Assembly: GCA_002430835.1 (NCBI GenBank)
Contig: DJDA01000001.1
Span: forward strand, 61,399-72,664
Origin: Brevundimonas sp. UBA5936
GTDB lineage: Bacteria > Pseudomonadota > Alphaproteobacteria > Caulobacterales > Caulobacteraceae
Length of the DNA: 11,266 bases
Direction: 5' to 3'
This document shows, piece by piece, positions 1-6,151 of this stretch. The first letter of the stretch is position 1, and every line of letters starts with the position of its first letter. Under the pieces are notes generated by a model. It was given only the letters and a program-made list of their open reading frames with translations, had not been told where the DNA came from and did no database searches. The translations under genes and the position numbers were made by a program.

Positions 1-1
1 C

Positions 2-745
2 CTGCGCGCCGCCGCCCGCAAGCTGAACACGACGGTCGAGGCCCTGCCGGCGCTGCGGGTGCGCCTGCGCGAGCAACTGCGCCTGATCGAGGACGGCGAG
101 GAAGCCCTGACCAAGGCCCGCCGCGACGTCGCCGCCGCGATCGAGGCCTATGATGTGGCGGCCCTGCTGCTGACCTCGGCGCGCGAGGCGGCGGGGGACC
201 GGCTGGTCGCCGCCGTCATGGACGAACTGGGGCCGCTCAAGCTGGAGCGCGCTCGCTTCCGGGTGACGCTGGAGCCGGTCGAGGGGCGTCGCGGCCCGCT
301 GGGCGTCGAGACGGTGCGGTTCGAGGTGGCGACCAACGCCGGTACCGCCTTCGGGCCGCTGGATACGGTGGCGTCGGGCGGGGAACTGGCGCGTTTCGCC
401 CTGGCGATGAAGGCGGCGCTGGCCAGCCGCGAGGACCAGCGCCAGCCGGTCATGATCTTCGATGAGGTGGATCAGGGCGTTGGCGGCGCCGTGGCCGAGG
501 CCGTCGGCGGGCGCCTGCAACGCCTGTCGCGCGGGGCGCAGGTGCTGGTCGTGACGCATAGCCCGCAGGTCGCGGCGCGCGGCCACGCCCACTGGAAGGT
601 CCGCAAGGCCGATGTCGAGGGCCACACCCGCACCTCCATCGACGTGTTGGAGCAAGGCCCGCGTCAGGAAGAGATCGCGCGGATGCTCTCGGGCGCCGAG
701 ATCACCGATGAAGCGCGCGCGGCGGCGCGGGTGCTGATCGGCTGA
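2..745 (+). CDS. recN: DNA repair protein RecN, C-terminal part (5' end outside window)
   Basis: RecN is a cytoplasmic SMC-like ATPase that acts at DNA double-strand breaks with RecA. The window begins inside its open frame and holds about the last 247 residues; full RecN is near 550. Visible are the end of the coiled-coil arm (about 2-230) and then the C-terminal ABC half. The signature motif ASGGELARF is encoded at about 368-394, the Walker B stretch IFDEVDQGVGG at 455-487, and the switch/H-loop histidine in VVTHSPQVAARG at 557-559. The order signature, Walker B with DEVD, then H-loop, together with the QGVGG stretch, is characteristic of RecN rather than of transporters. The gene ends in TGA and is followed within a few bases by a hairpin, facing a convergent gene. 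Many alphaproteobacteria carry ligA after recN; it is not here. Family identification is firm. The N-terminal Walker A half cannot be inspected. Confidence 0.96.
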   Translation: MRAAARKLNTTVEALPALRVRLREQLRLIEDGEEALTKARRDVAAAIEAYDVAALLLTSAREAAGDRLVAAVMDELGPLKLERARFRVTLEPVEGRRGPLGVETVRFEVATNAGTAFGPLDTVASGGELARFALAMKAALASREDQRQPVMIFDEVDQGVGGAVAEAVGGRLQRLSRGAQVLVVTHSPQVAARGHAHWKVRKADVEGHTRTSIDVLEQGPRQEEIARMLSGAEITDEARAAARVLIG

Positions 746-748
746 CTT

Positions 749-777
749 CTTCCTTCTTCCTCAAGGGGAGAAGGAAG
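749..777. terminator. Hairpin between convergent genes, probable bidirectional terminator
   Basis: Bases 749-760 pair with 766-777 as an uninterrupted 12-bp stem (11 Watson-Crick pairs and one G-U in the plus-strand RNA) around a 5-nt loop at 761-765. It occupies nearly the whole gap between the recN stop and the stop of the convergent DUF429-like gene. No U-run follows on either strand, so it is not a textbook intrinsic terminator. The purine/pyrimidine-skewed arms resemble a hairpin type commonly seen between genes in Caulobacter relatives, which is from memory and unverified. Position and symmetry suggest transcript ending or 3'-end stabilisation for both neighbours. Confidence 0.55.
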
Positions 778-779
778 GC

Positions 780-1700
780 TTAGACCCCCAGGATCCAGCC
801 TTCTTCACCCTCGACCTGGGCGATCAGGGTTTCGTCCGCGCCAGCGGGCGGGGCGAAGGCTTTCTGCAGGTCGCCGGCGTCGTCCATGCGGGCGAAGGCT
901 TCGGCGGCGGCGCGGACCTGGGCTTGAGTCTTGTATTCCTTGACGCCATCGGCGCTGACGCCGCGCTTGGCCTCGAACATCAGGGGCCAGACTTCGACGA
1001 CGACGGCCGACAGAGGCTCGATGTCGGCCTCGGTCAGTTCGCGCCAGCCGGTGCCGAAGGGCCAGACGGCGGCCGAGGCGCCCAGAGTGTCCAGCAGGCG
1101 GCGCAGCATGGGCACGCCGACCAGGGTGAGGCCGCCGATCGCGCCCGCGCCGTGCATCTGCCAGACGCTCTTGGGCGGCAGCTTGTCCTTGCGCGCGGCC
1201 AGTTCAGTGGCGCGGAACTCGGGGATGTCGGCGCCGGCGCCTTCGGGCGGCTTGGTCGTGGTCAGCCAGCGCTGGGCCTGACTGGCGGGCGCGCCCCAGA
1301 AGGGCCAGGGCTCGTCCGTCATCAGGCGGTTCATCTTGGCCGCGACCTGATAGCGGTTGTTCGAATTATCGGCCTTGTCGACGATGTTGGCGGCCAGGAA
1401 CTTGCCCATGGCGTCCCACGGGCGGCCGTCCAGCTTCAGCCGCGCAGCGGTCCCCGCGGGGAAGCCGAAGTCGAAGTCAAAGCCCACCAGGACGCGGTCG
1501 CCGCGCTTGCGGTGTTCGGCCAGCAGGTCGGCGATCAGCTTTTCGCCCTCGGCGCGCGTCGCGACGTTGTGCGTCTCGGCATAGAGGCGGAAGCGCACGT
1601 CGCGTTTGGCGACGCCGATCCACAGGGTCTGTTCGCCCAGCTTCTTGCCTTCGGCGGCGGTCCAGTTGGCGATGATGTAGGCGTCGAAAAGGCGGGCCAC
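780..1700 (-). CDS. DUF429-like predicted RNase H-fold protein
   Basis: A 306-residue soluble protein without signal peptide or membrane segment. It resembles the family of predicted RNase H-fold nucleases (DUF429-like) seen in alphaproteobacteria. The N-terminal strand reads FDAYIIANWTAAEGKK (residues 5-20), where relatives usually have a V-D-W-S-A type sequence. A second core stretch, VLVGFDFDFGFPAG, lies at 70-83. Further on are PFWGAP and a WQMHGAGAIGG-type loop followed by a WPF stretch, in the order expected for this fold. The start is GTG at 1698-1700, preceded by AGGAG five bases upstream; the stop is TAA. It is the last gene of a leftward group behind xthA and the small membrane protein, 75 nt after the latter. 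The usual first-strand Asp appears as Asn12, so catalysis is doubtful. No substrate is known to me; the family call is moderate and nuclease activity is only inferred. Confidence 0.62.
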   Translation of the reverse strand: MARLFDAYIIANWTAAEGKKLGEQTLWIGVAKRDVRFRLYAETHNVATRAEGEKLIADLLAEHRKRGDRVLVGFDFDFGFPAGTAARLKLDGRPWDAMGKFLAANIVDKADNSNNRYQVAAKMNRLMTDEPWPFWGAPASQAQRWLTTTKPPEGAGADIPEFRATELAARKDKLPPKSVWQMHGAGAIGGLTLVGVPMLRRLLDTLGASAAVWPFGTGWRELTEADIEPLSAVVVEVWPLMFEAKRGVSADGVKEYKTQAQVRAAAEAFARMDDAGDLQKAFAPPAGADETLIAQVEGEEGWILGV

Positions 1701-1775
1701 GGGGGCTCCTGAAGAAAGAAGCGAAGAACAGGAACGGGGGCTTCTAGCCGCCCAGACTCAAGCCGTGAAGGGCGA

Positions 1776-2318
1776 TCAGCGTTGCATCAAGGCTTCGACG
1801 TGCGACAACCAGCGGCGCCCCAGCCGCAGACCCTCGCCGGGAGAGCGGGTTCCGGTCGCCGTCTCGGCCTCTGAGGCGGGGGCGGTGCGCGATCCGTTCC
1901 ACAGGGCCAGCTCGAACTCGGCGTTGTGCGGGTCGCTGAAGATCAACCGCATCACGACCAGTTCGGCGTCGGGCGCGTCGAGGTCGATTTCCTTGCGGTG
2001 TTGGCCGCGCAGGACGCGGGCGATCACATGGCCGTCGACGATGATCTCTGCGCCCAGCACTTCCTCGAAGGCGTAAACCAGCCCCATGGCGCCCCGGTTC
2101 CACAGGACCGCCAGCTGGCCGCCTGCGAGATCCAGCCCGGCGGCGCGGCCTTCATGGGCGGACAGGGCCAGGGTGTCGGCCGGGGCGCCCAGCGCCTTCT
2201 TCATCGCCCGCCGCAGTCGCCGCTCGGACTCCATCCACCAGGAAAACAGCAGGACGCCGGTGGTCAGGAAGGCGGCGATCAGGGCGATCAGCAGAATGGC
2301 CCTGAACGTGTCGCCCAT
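1776..2318 (-). CDS. Small membrane-anchored protein of unknown function
   Basis: A 180-residue protein I do not recognise. Residues 7-28 form one strongly hydrophobic helix, followed directly by a basic cluster (RRLRRAMKK at 33-41). By the positive-inside rule this suggests an N-terminal anchor with the rest in the cytoplasm. The remainder (about 50-150) looks like a compact alternating beta/alpha domain with many hydrophobic strands (for example GGQLAVLWN, AEIIVDGHVIARVL, AELVVMRLIF) and no catalytic motif I can name. The start is ATG at 2316-2318, with GGAGG eight bases upstream inside the end of xthA; only 3 nt separate the two genes, so co-transcription and probably translational coupling with xthA are likely. 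A shorter alternative frame at 1744-2103 on the same strand lacks these signals. It is real by codon bias, ribosome site and spacing; its function is open. Confidence 0.8.
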   Translation of the reverse strand: MGDTFRAILLIALIAAFLTTGVLLFSWWMESERRLRRAMKKALGAPADTLALSAHEGRAAGLDLAGGQLAVLWNRGAMGLVYAFEEVLGAEIIVDGHVIARVLRGQHRKEIDLDAPDAELVVMRLIFSDPHNAEFELALWNGSRTAPASEAETATGTRSPGEGLRLGRRWLSHVEALMQR

Positions 2319-2321
2319 GGA

Positions 2322-3107
2322 TCAGGCCTCCAGATCCAGATCGACCACGACGGGAACGTGATCGCTGGGCTTTTCCATGTCTCGGGCGTCGCGGTGCGTC
2401 TCGATGGCGCGGAAGCGATCGGCGGCCTGGGGCGACAGCAGGGCGAAATCGATGCGGATGCCGTGGTTTCGCTGCCAGGCGCCCGCCTGATAGTCCCAGA
2501 AGGTGAAGGTTCCGGCCGGTTCGCGGCCCAGTTCGTGGGAATCGGCCAGACCCAGCCACTTCAGCGCGCGGAAGGCCTCGCGGCTTTCCGGCTGGAACAG
2601 GGCGTCTTCGGCCCAGGCGGCGGGGTTCTTGGCGTCCTCGGCCTCGGGGATGACGTTGTAGTCGCCGCACAGGGCCAGCGGCTCTTCCAGCGCCAGCAGC
2701 TCGCGCGCGTGGTTCTGAAGGCGTTGGAACCAGGCCAGCTTATAGGGGAATTTTTCGGTGCCCAGCGGGTTGCCGTTGGGCAGGTAGATGGAGGCGACGC
2801 GGATCGGGCGGGGCGCCTCGATCAGGGCCTCCAGATAGCGGGCCTGTTCGTCCGTATCGTCGCCCGGCAGGCCGCGCCGTACGTCCGACAGCGGGTATTT
2901 CGACAGCAGGGCGACGCCGTTGTAGCTCTTCTGGCCGTGCGTCTCGACGTTGTAGCCCAGGTCTTCGAAGGCCTCGCGCGGGAACTTTTCGTCCACGCAT
3001 TTGATCTCCTGGAAGCAGGCGACGTCGGGGTTGGCGGCCTGAATCCACTCCAGCACCGTAGGCAGGCGGGCGTTGACCGAGTTCACGTTCCAGGTGGCGA
3101 TGCGCAT
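2322..3107 (-). CDS. xthA: Exodeoxyribonuclease III (AP endonuclease, EEP fold)
   Basis: Exonuclease III cuts DNA at abasic sites and degrades 3' ends in base-excision repair, using divalent metal. At 261 residues it is close to the E. coli enzyme (268). All catalytic positions are visible: Asn7 in TWNVNSVNAR, Glu34 in FQEIK, Tyr108 in IYLPNGNP, Asp149 and Asn151 in CGDYNV, Asp220 in IRIDF, and Asp249/His250 in SDHVPV. I chose the ATG at 3105-3107 because MRIATWNVNS is where the family normally begins. A TTG three codons upstream (3116) is possible. Neither has a clear ribosome site. The gene heads a leftward group with the small membrane protein and the DUF429-like gene. A terminator for the gene further upstream ends about 50 nt before this start, so the promoter must be very close. 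Function is very secure; the start is moderately so. Confidence 0.95.
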   Translation of the reverse strand: MRIATWNVNSVNARLPTVLEWIQAANPDVACFQEIKCVDEKFPREAFEDLGYNVETHGQKSYNGVALLSKYPLSDVRRGLPGDDTDEQARYLEALIEAPRPIRVASIYLPNGNPLGTEKFPYKLAWFQRLQNHARELLALEEPLALCGDYNVIPEAEDAKNPAAWAEDALFQPESREAFRALKWLGLADSHELGREPAGTFTFWDYQAGAWQRNHGIRIDFALLSPQAADRFRAIETHRDARDMEKPSDHVPVVVDLDLEA

Positions 3108-3162
3108 GGGACGCAAGGCTAAGGTGAGCCGCTTCGTTCGGGAAGAGGGGCGGGCAAAACAA

Positions 3163-3192
3163 AGACGCCGCCGGATCGCTCCGGCGGCGTCT
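3163..3192 (-). terminator. Rho-independent terminator of the Cys-repeat protein gene
   Basis: Bases 3163-3175 pair perfectly with 3180-3192, a 13-bp GC-rich stem closed by a 4-nt loop. Read on the minus strand, the hairpin is followed by a U-rich run (TTTGTTTTG, about 3162-3154), the standard intrinsic terminator form. It sits 22 nt after the stop of the leftward Cys-repeat gene and before xthA, so it separates the two transcription units. A shorter T-run on the plus side (3195-3198) gives only weak activity for the other direction. Confidence 0.9.
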
Positions 3193-3214
3193 GATTTTCA
3201 GCCTGAACTGAGGA

Positions 3215-4144
3215 TCAGCTGTTCGGCGCAGCGGCCGGAGCCGTGGTCGTCAGCTTGCAGCCGCCGCCGACCTGCTGGGCGGTGGCGCAGGGGTAGACCT
3301 GCTGCACGGCCTTGGCCGTATCGAAGCGGACGATGACGCCGTCGGCGCCGTTGCAGGCGGCTTCATAGAAGGAGCCGTTGGCGTTCTTGCCCATGTAAAG
3401 GGCCTGGCTGACGTCGCAGGCGGCGGCTTCGGAACCGGTCAGCCAGCCCTTCAGCGTGGCGACCTGCTCGGCCGGCGTGGTGAAGCGGCACGAGGCGTTG
3501 GCCGAGGCCAGCTCCATGCAGGAGGAGATTTCCCAACCCGCGGCCGCCTTGTTGATCTGGGCGCCGTCAACGCCGGCGCAACCGATTTCATAGACCACGG
3601 CGCCGCCGGGTTTGGCGCCGATGATGGAGCCTTCGTCGACCGTACAGGCCAGGCCCGCTTCCTTGGCGAAGGCGGTCATGACGGCCATGGCGTTGTTATT
3701 GGCGGGCAGGCTGCACTGCGAACCGACGTCGGCGTTGGGGTCGCGAGCGCGCGCTTGTTCGGCCGAATAGGCCAGCACCATGCAGTCGGTGGCCTGCGGC
3801 GGCGTCGAGGTGAGCAGCAGGTAGCCGGGGCCGCTGGCGCAGGCGACTTCGTACAGCGACTCCTTGTTGGGCGACTGGCCCAGCAGGACAGACTCGCTGA
3901 TCTGGCAGTTGGTGTTGGTGGCGGTCAGCACGCCCTGGGCGGCGGCCTGGACCTCTTCGGCGCTGGGCGGCTGGGGCGCGCGGGGCTGACGTTGACGACC
4001 ACGCGAGGCGCGGCCGCCGCTGCTCTCGGTCACCTGAGGACCGTCGGGGTTTTGCGACGTGCGCTGGGCGAAAGAAGGGGTGGCGAGACCGGAGATGAGG
4101 ACCGCCGCGCTCAGGGCGACGAAGGTGCGGGCATTGCGAGACAC
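3215..4144 (-). CDS. Exported protein with three tandem four-cysteine repeats, unknown function
   Basis: A 309-residue protein I do not recognise. The start is GTG at 4142-4144, with GGAG eight bases upstream. An upstream frame extension to 4291 is rejected because it would cover the divergent promoter region. Residues 1-26 form a Sec signal peptide (basic SRNAR, hydrophobic core, end PSFA then Q), so it should be periplasmic or secreted. Residues 28-62 are polar, Arg/Pro/Gln-rich and probably disordered. Residues 63-301 hold three repeats. Each is a short helix followed by a Cys-rich unit with Cys at 80/102/121/144, 167/189/209/219 and 243/264/286/296. Gly lies exactly nine residues after the first Cys (89, 176, 252), and a Tyr-Glu pair lies a few residues before the second Cys (98-99, 185-186, 260-261). 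The mature protein has no other Cys, so two disulfides per repeat is a natural reading. It is transcribed alone, ended by the 3163-3192 terminator. Confidence 0.85.
   Translation of the reverse strand: MSRNARTFVALSAAVLISGLATPSFAQRTSQNPDGPQVTESSGGRASRGRQRQPRAPQPPSAEEVQAAAQGVLTATNTNCQISESVLLGQSPNKESLYEVACASGPGYLLLTSTPPQATDCMVLAYSAEQARARDPNADVGSQCSLPANNNAMAVMTAFAKEAGLACTVDEGSIIGAKPGGAVVYEIGCAGVDGAQINKAAAGWEISSCMELASANASCRFTTPAEQVATLKGWLTGSEAAACDVSQALYMGKNANGSFYEAACNGADGVIVRFDTAKAVQQVYPCATAQQVGGGCKLTTTAPAAAPNS
3242..3958 (-). repeat. Three-fold internal protein repeat (about 75-85 codons each)
   Basis: The repeat region of the exported protein: unit 1 covers about residues 63-148, unit 2 about 151-225 and unit 3 about 226-301. 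Each has an amphipathic helical lead-in and then Cys, Gly nine residues on, Tyr-Glu, a second Cys 21-22 residues after the first, a third Cys 19-22 later and a fourth Cys. The third-to-fourth Cys step is 10 residues in units 2 and 3 and 23 in unit 1, which therefore carries a 13-residue insertion. The units have diverged strongly in sequence, which points to an old duplication. Confidence 0.8.
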
Positions 4145-4204
4145 GGGGACGCTCCAAATGAACAGAGCGCTATCCCTGACCGCGCGGGCGACCTCGGTCA
4201 AGAA

Positions 4205-4231
4205 TGGACGCCGTCGAAAAGCCGCTCTAAA
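4205..4231 (+). promoter_or_regulatory. Candidate promoter of the metallo-hydrolase/crotonase genes
   Basis: TGGACG at 4205-4210 and GCTCTAAA at 4224-4231, 13 nt apart, fit the Caulobacter housekeeping pattern TTGACG, 10-14 nt, GCTANAWC (5 of 6 and 5 of 7 informative positions). Transcription would begin at about 4238, just before the TTG start codons. The match is by eye and unscored. Confidence 0.4.
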
Positions 4232-4256
4232 AGGACGGTTGCAATTGGAGACGGAC

Positions 4257-5330
4257 TTGGCTGACGGCGACACCCTGACAAGTTCCCGCACGGAACGCGG
4301 CCTGACTTACCCGTTTGAGGCCGTGCCTGTGGCGGGCGAAGCCATAGCGGTTGCGCCCGGCGTGCTGTGGCTGCGGTTGCCGCTGCCGATGGCGCTGAAC
4401 CACATCAACCTCTACGCCATCGAGGACGGCGACGGTTGGGTCGTTATCGACGCCGGGCTGGCGACGGATGTTTCGCGTGAGGGCTGGACGAAGGCTCTGG
4501 CGGGCGTTCTGGGCGGTCGGCCGATCACGCGCGTCATCTGCACCCACATGCATCCCGATCACATTGGATTGGCGGGCTGGCTGTGCGAACGGTTCGACGC
4601 ACCGTTGCTGATGTCGCGGACGGAGTATGTGACCGCGCGGATGCTGATCGCCGACGAGACCCTGGGGCCGCCGACGGGGGCCGAAGTCTTCTATCGGGCG
4701 GCGGGTTGGTCCGACGCGCAGATCACGCACTGGCGAGCCGGCTACGGCGGCTTCAGCCGCATGGTTCAGGATTTCCCGCGCGGTTATCGTCGGGTGCAGG
4801 ACGACGATGTTCTGAGCATCGGCGGCGATGAATGGCGCGTGGTGATCGGCGAGGGACACAGTCCCGAACACGTCTGTCTGTGGCGCGAGAAGGACGGCGT
4901 CTTCATCGCGGGCGATCAGATCCTGCCGCGCATTTCCTCCAACATCTCGATCTGGCCGACGGAGCCTGAGGCCGATCCGCTGGGCGATTGGCTGCGGTCG
5001 CTGGCGGCGCTGAAGGACCGGCTGCCGGGCGATTTGCTGGTGCTGCCGTCGCACGGGGAGCCGTTTTACGGCGTGACCTTGCGGCTGGAGGCGCTGATGC
5101 GCGGGCATGAGGTGGCGCTGAAACGGCTGGAGAAGACGCTGCGGACGCCGTGCCGCGCCGTGGACGTGTTCGGCGCCCTGTTTGCCCGCCCGGTGGGCGA
5201 CGCCGTGCTGGGCATGGCGACCGGCGAGGCGCTGGCGCATCTGAACTATCTTGAACGCCAGGGTCGGGTCCGCCGCGCGCGGGACGAGGACGGCGTCGAC
5301 TGGTGGAGCCTTTTGGAGACAGGCCAATGA
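4257..5330 (+). CDS. Metallo-beta-lactamase-fold hydrolase with C-terminal winged-helix domain
   Basis: A zinc hydrolase of the broad glyoxalase II/beta-lactamase fold, predicted cytoplasmic, 357 residues. The metal motif His97-x-His99-x-Asp101-His102 is complete (THMHPDHIGLAGWL), followed by His201 in GEGHSPEH, Asp220 in GDQILP and His266 in PSHGEP. The last 80 residues, with a VFGALFARPVGDAVLGMATGEALAHL-like stretch then YLERQGRV, look like the winged-helix tail found in LACTB2-like hydrolases. The start is uncertain. TTG at 4257 has GGAG six bases upstream and fits the candidate promoter; TTG at 4245 follows AAGGA by nine bases; ATG at 4158 would leave 13 nt for two divergent promoters, and the codons up to 4257 lack GC-rich third positions. 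Its stop overlaps the start of the crotonase gene, so the two are one operon. Substrate is unknown; a thioester linked to acyl-CoA metabolism is an inference from that neighbour. Confidence 0.88.
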   Translation: MADGDTLTSSRTERGLTYPFEAVPVAGEAIAVAPGVLWLRLPLPMALNHINLYAIEDGDGWVVIDAGLATDVSREGWTKALAGVLGGRPITRVICTHMHPDHIGLAGWLCERFDAPLLMSRTEYVTARMLIADETLGPPTGAEVFYRAAGWSDAQITHWRAGYGGFSRMVQDFPRGYRRVQDDDVLSIGGDEWRVVIGEGHSPEHVCLWREKDGVFIAGDQILPRISSNISIWPTEPEADPLGDWLRSLAALKDRLPGDLLVLPSHGEPFYGVTLRLEALMRGHEVALKRLEKTLRTPCRAVDVFGALFARPVGDAVLGMATGEALAHLNYLERQGRVRRARDEDGVDWWSLLETGQ

Positions 5331-6100
5331 GCGAACATATCCGGACCCAACTGGACGGCGGCGTCCTGACGGTCGTCTTCGACCGCGCGGACAAGAAGAA
5401 CGCCATCACCCAGGCCATGTACACGGCCCTGGCCGACGCGACCGAGAAGGCGAAAGCCGACGACGCCGTGCGCGTCATCTTGTTCCGCAGCGAGGGGGAT
5501 TCCTTCTCGGCGGGTAATGACATCGCCGACTTCATCTCCCTGGGTCAGACGCCGGGCGACCTGGTCGAGATGGGGGTGTTCCGCTTCCTGAAGGCGCTGG
5601 CGGATCTGGACAAGCCTGCGGTGGCGGCGGTGCGCGGCCGGGCGGTGGGCATCGGCCTGACGCTGCTGCTGCATTGCGACATGGTGGTAGTGGCCGAGGA
5701 CGCCCTGCTGTCCGTACCCTTCGTCAACCTGGCCCTGGCGCCCGAGGCCGCGTCTTCGCTGCTGCTGGGCGCCAATATCGGCCACCAGCGCGCCTTTGAA
5801 TTGTTCGCCCTGGGAGAGGCGATCGACGGCAGGACGGCGCTGGCCTGGGGCCTGGCCAACCGCGCGGTTCCGGCCGACCAGGTCGAGGCGACGGCGGCCG
5901 ACCTGGCGGCCAAGCTGGCGGCGCGGGCACCCAACTCCATCCGCAAGACCAAGGCGTTGATGCGCAACGCGGAGCTGTTGTGGACGGTGATGCAGCGCGA
6001 GGCCAAGGCCTTTGGTTCGCAGATGCGCAGCCCCGAGGCGATGGAGGCCTTCATGGCCTTCAGCCAGAAGCGGGCGCCGGACTTTTCCAAACTGGGCTGA
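5327..6100 (+). CDS. Crotonase-family protein, probably delta3,delta2-enoyl-CoA isomerase-like
   Basis: A 257-residue crotonase-fold acyl-CoA enzyme, cytoplasmic. The oxyanion-hole loops are present: FSAGNDIADF (residues 60-69) and GRAVGIGLTLLLHCD (104-118). The two acidic residues used by enoyl-CoA hydratase (Glu144 and Glu164 in the rat enzyme) align by eye with Thr112 and Phe132, so hydration is unlikely. Instead Glu140, in the stretch PFVNLALAPEAASS, lies where ECI2/yeast Eci1-type isomerases carry their single catalytic Glu. The following PNSIRKTKALMR also resembles that branch. An automatic annotation would probably say enoyl-CoA hydratase. The start ATG overlaps the hydrolase stop (ATGA), with GGAG eight bases upstream. 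A role in moving double bonds of unsaturated fatty acyl-CoAs during beta-oxidation is a family-based inference. Confidence 0.9.
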   Translation: MSEHIRTQLDGGVLTVVFDRADKKNAITQAMYTALADATEKAKADDAVRVILFRSEGDSFSAGNDIADFISLGQTPGDLVEMGVFRFLKALADLDKPAVAAVRGRAVGIGLTLLLHCDMVVVAEDALLSVPFVNLALAPEAASSLLLGANIGHQRAFELFALGEAIDGRTALAWGLANRAVPADQVEATAADLAAKLAARAPNSIRKTKALMRNAELLWTVMQREAKAFGSQMRSPEAMEAFMAFSQKRAPDFSKLG

Positions 6101-6151
6101 TGTCGCGAAATCGCGATTGATTCGAGGGGCGCGGGGGACTAGGGGCCGCGC

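Noticed and set aside
924..1712. A 262-codon plus-strand frame opposite the DUF429-like gene
   Set aside because: Gly/Ala/Asp-rich composition without motifs, while the minus-strand gene has a good ribosome site and family features.
1701..1775. Nine-base direct repeat (AGCCCCCGT on the minus strand) before the DUF429-like gene
   Set aside because: Short, GC-rich and imperfect in its flanks; no reason to see it as an operator.
1926..3122. A 398-codon plus-strand frame opposite xthA and the small membrane protein
   Set aside because: Exonuclease III on the other strand has every catalytic motif; the plus-strand product is Gly/Gln/Val-rich with no domain.
4169..4201. TTGACC (4201-4196, minus) as -35 of the Cys-repeat gene
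   Set aside because: No convincing -10 box follows at a normal spacing, so I did not list it as a promoter.
4145..4291. N-terminal extension of the Cys-repeat protein to 4291, or of the hydrolase to ATG 4158 or further
   Set aside because: Either extension would consume the divergent promoter region, lacks coding bias, and for the Cys-repeat protein would put about 49 residues in front of a textbook signal peptide.
4227..5327. A 366-codon minus-strand frame opposite the metallo-hydrolase
   Set aside because: The hydrolase frame has the intact HxHxDH motif; the antisense product is Arg/Gln-rich shadow sequence.
6103..6116. Small 5-bp hairpin (TCGCG, loop AAAT, CGCGA) between crotonase and GNAT genes
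   Set aside because: Too short and without a U-run for a terminator; TCGCGA is self-complementary, so the symmetry is cheap.
6119..6123. A GATTC (CcrM-type GANTC) site upstream of the GNAT gene
   Set aside because: A single site is expected by chance and there is no sign of cell-cycle control such as a CtrA-type TTAA pair.
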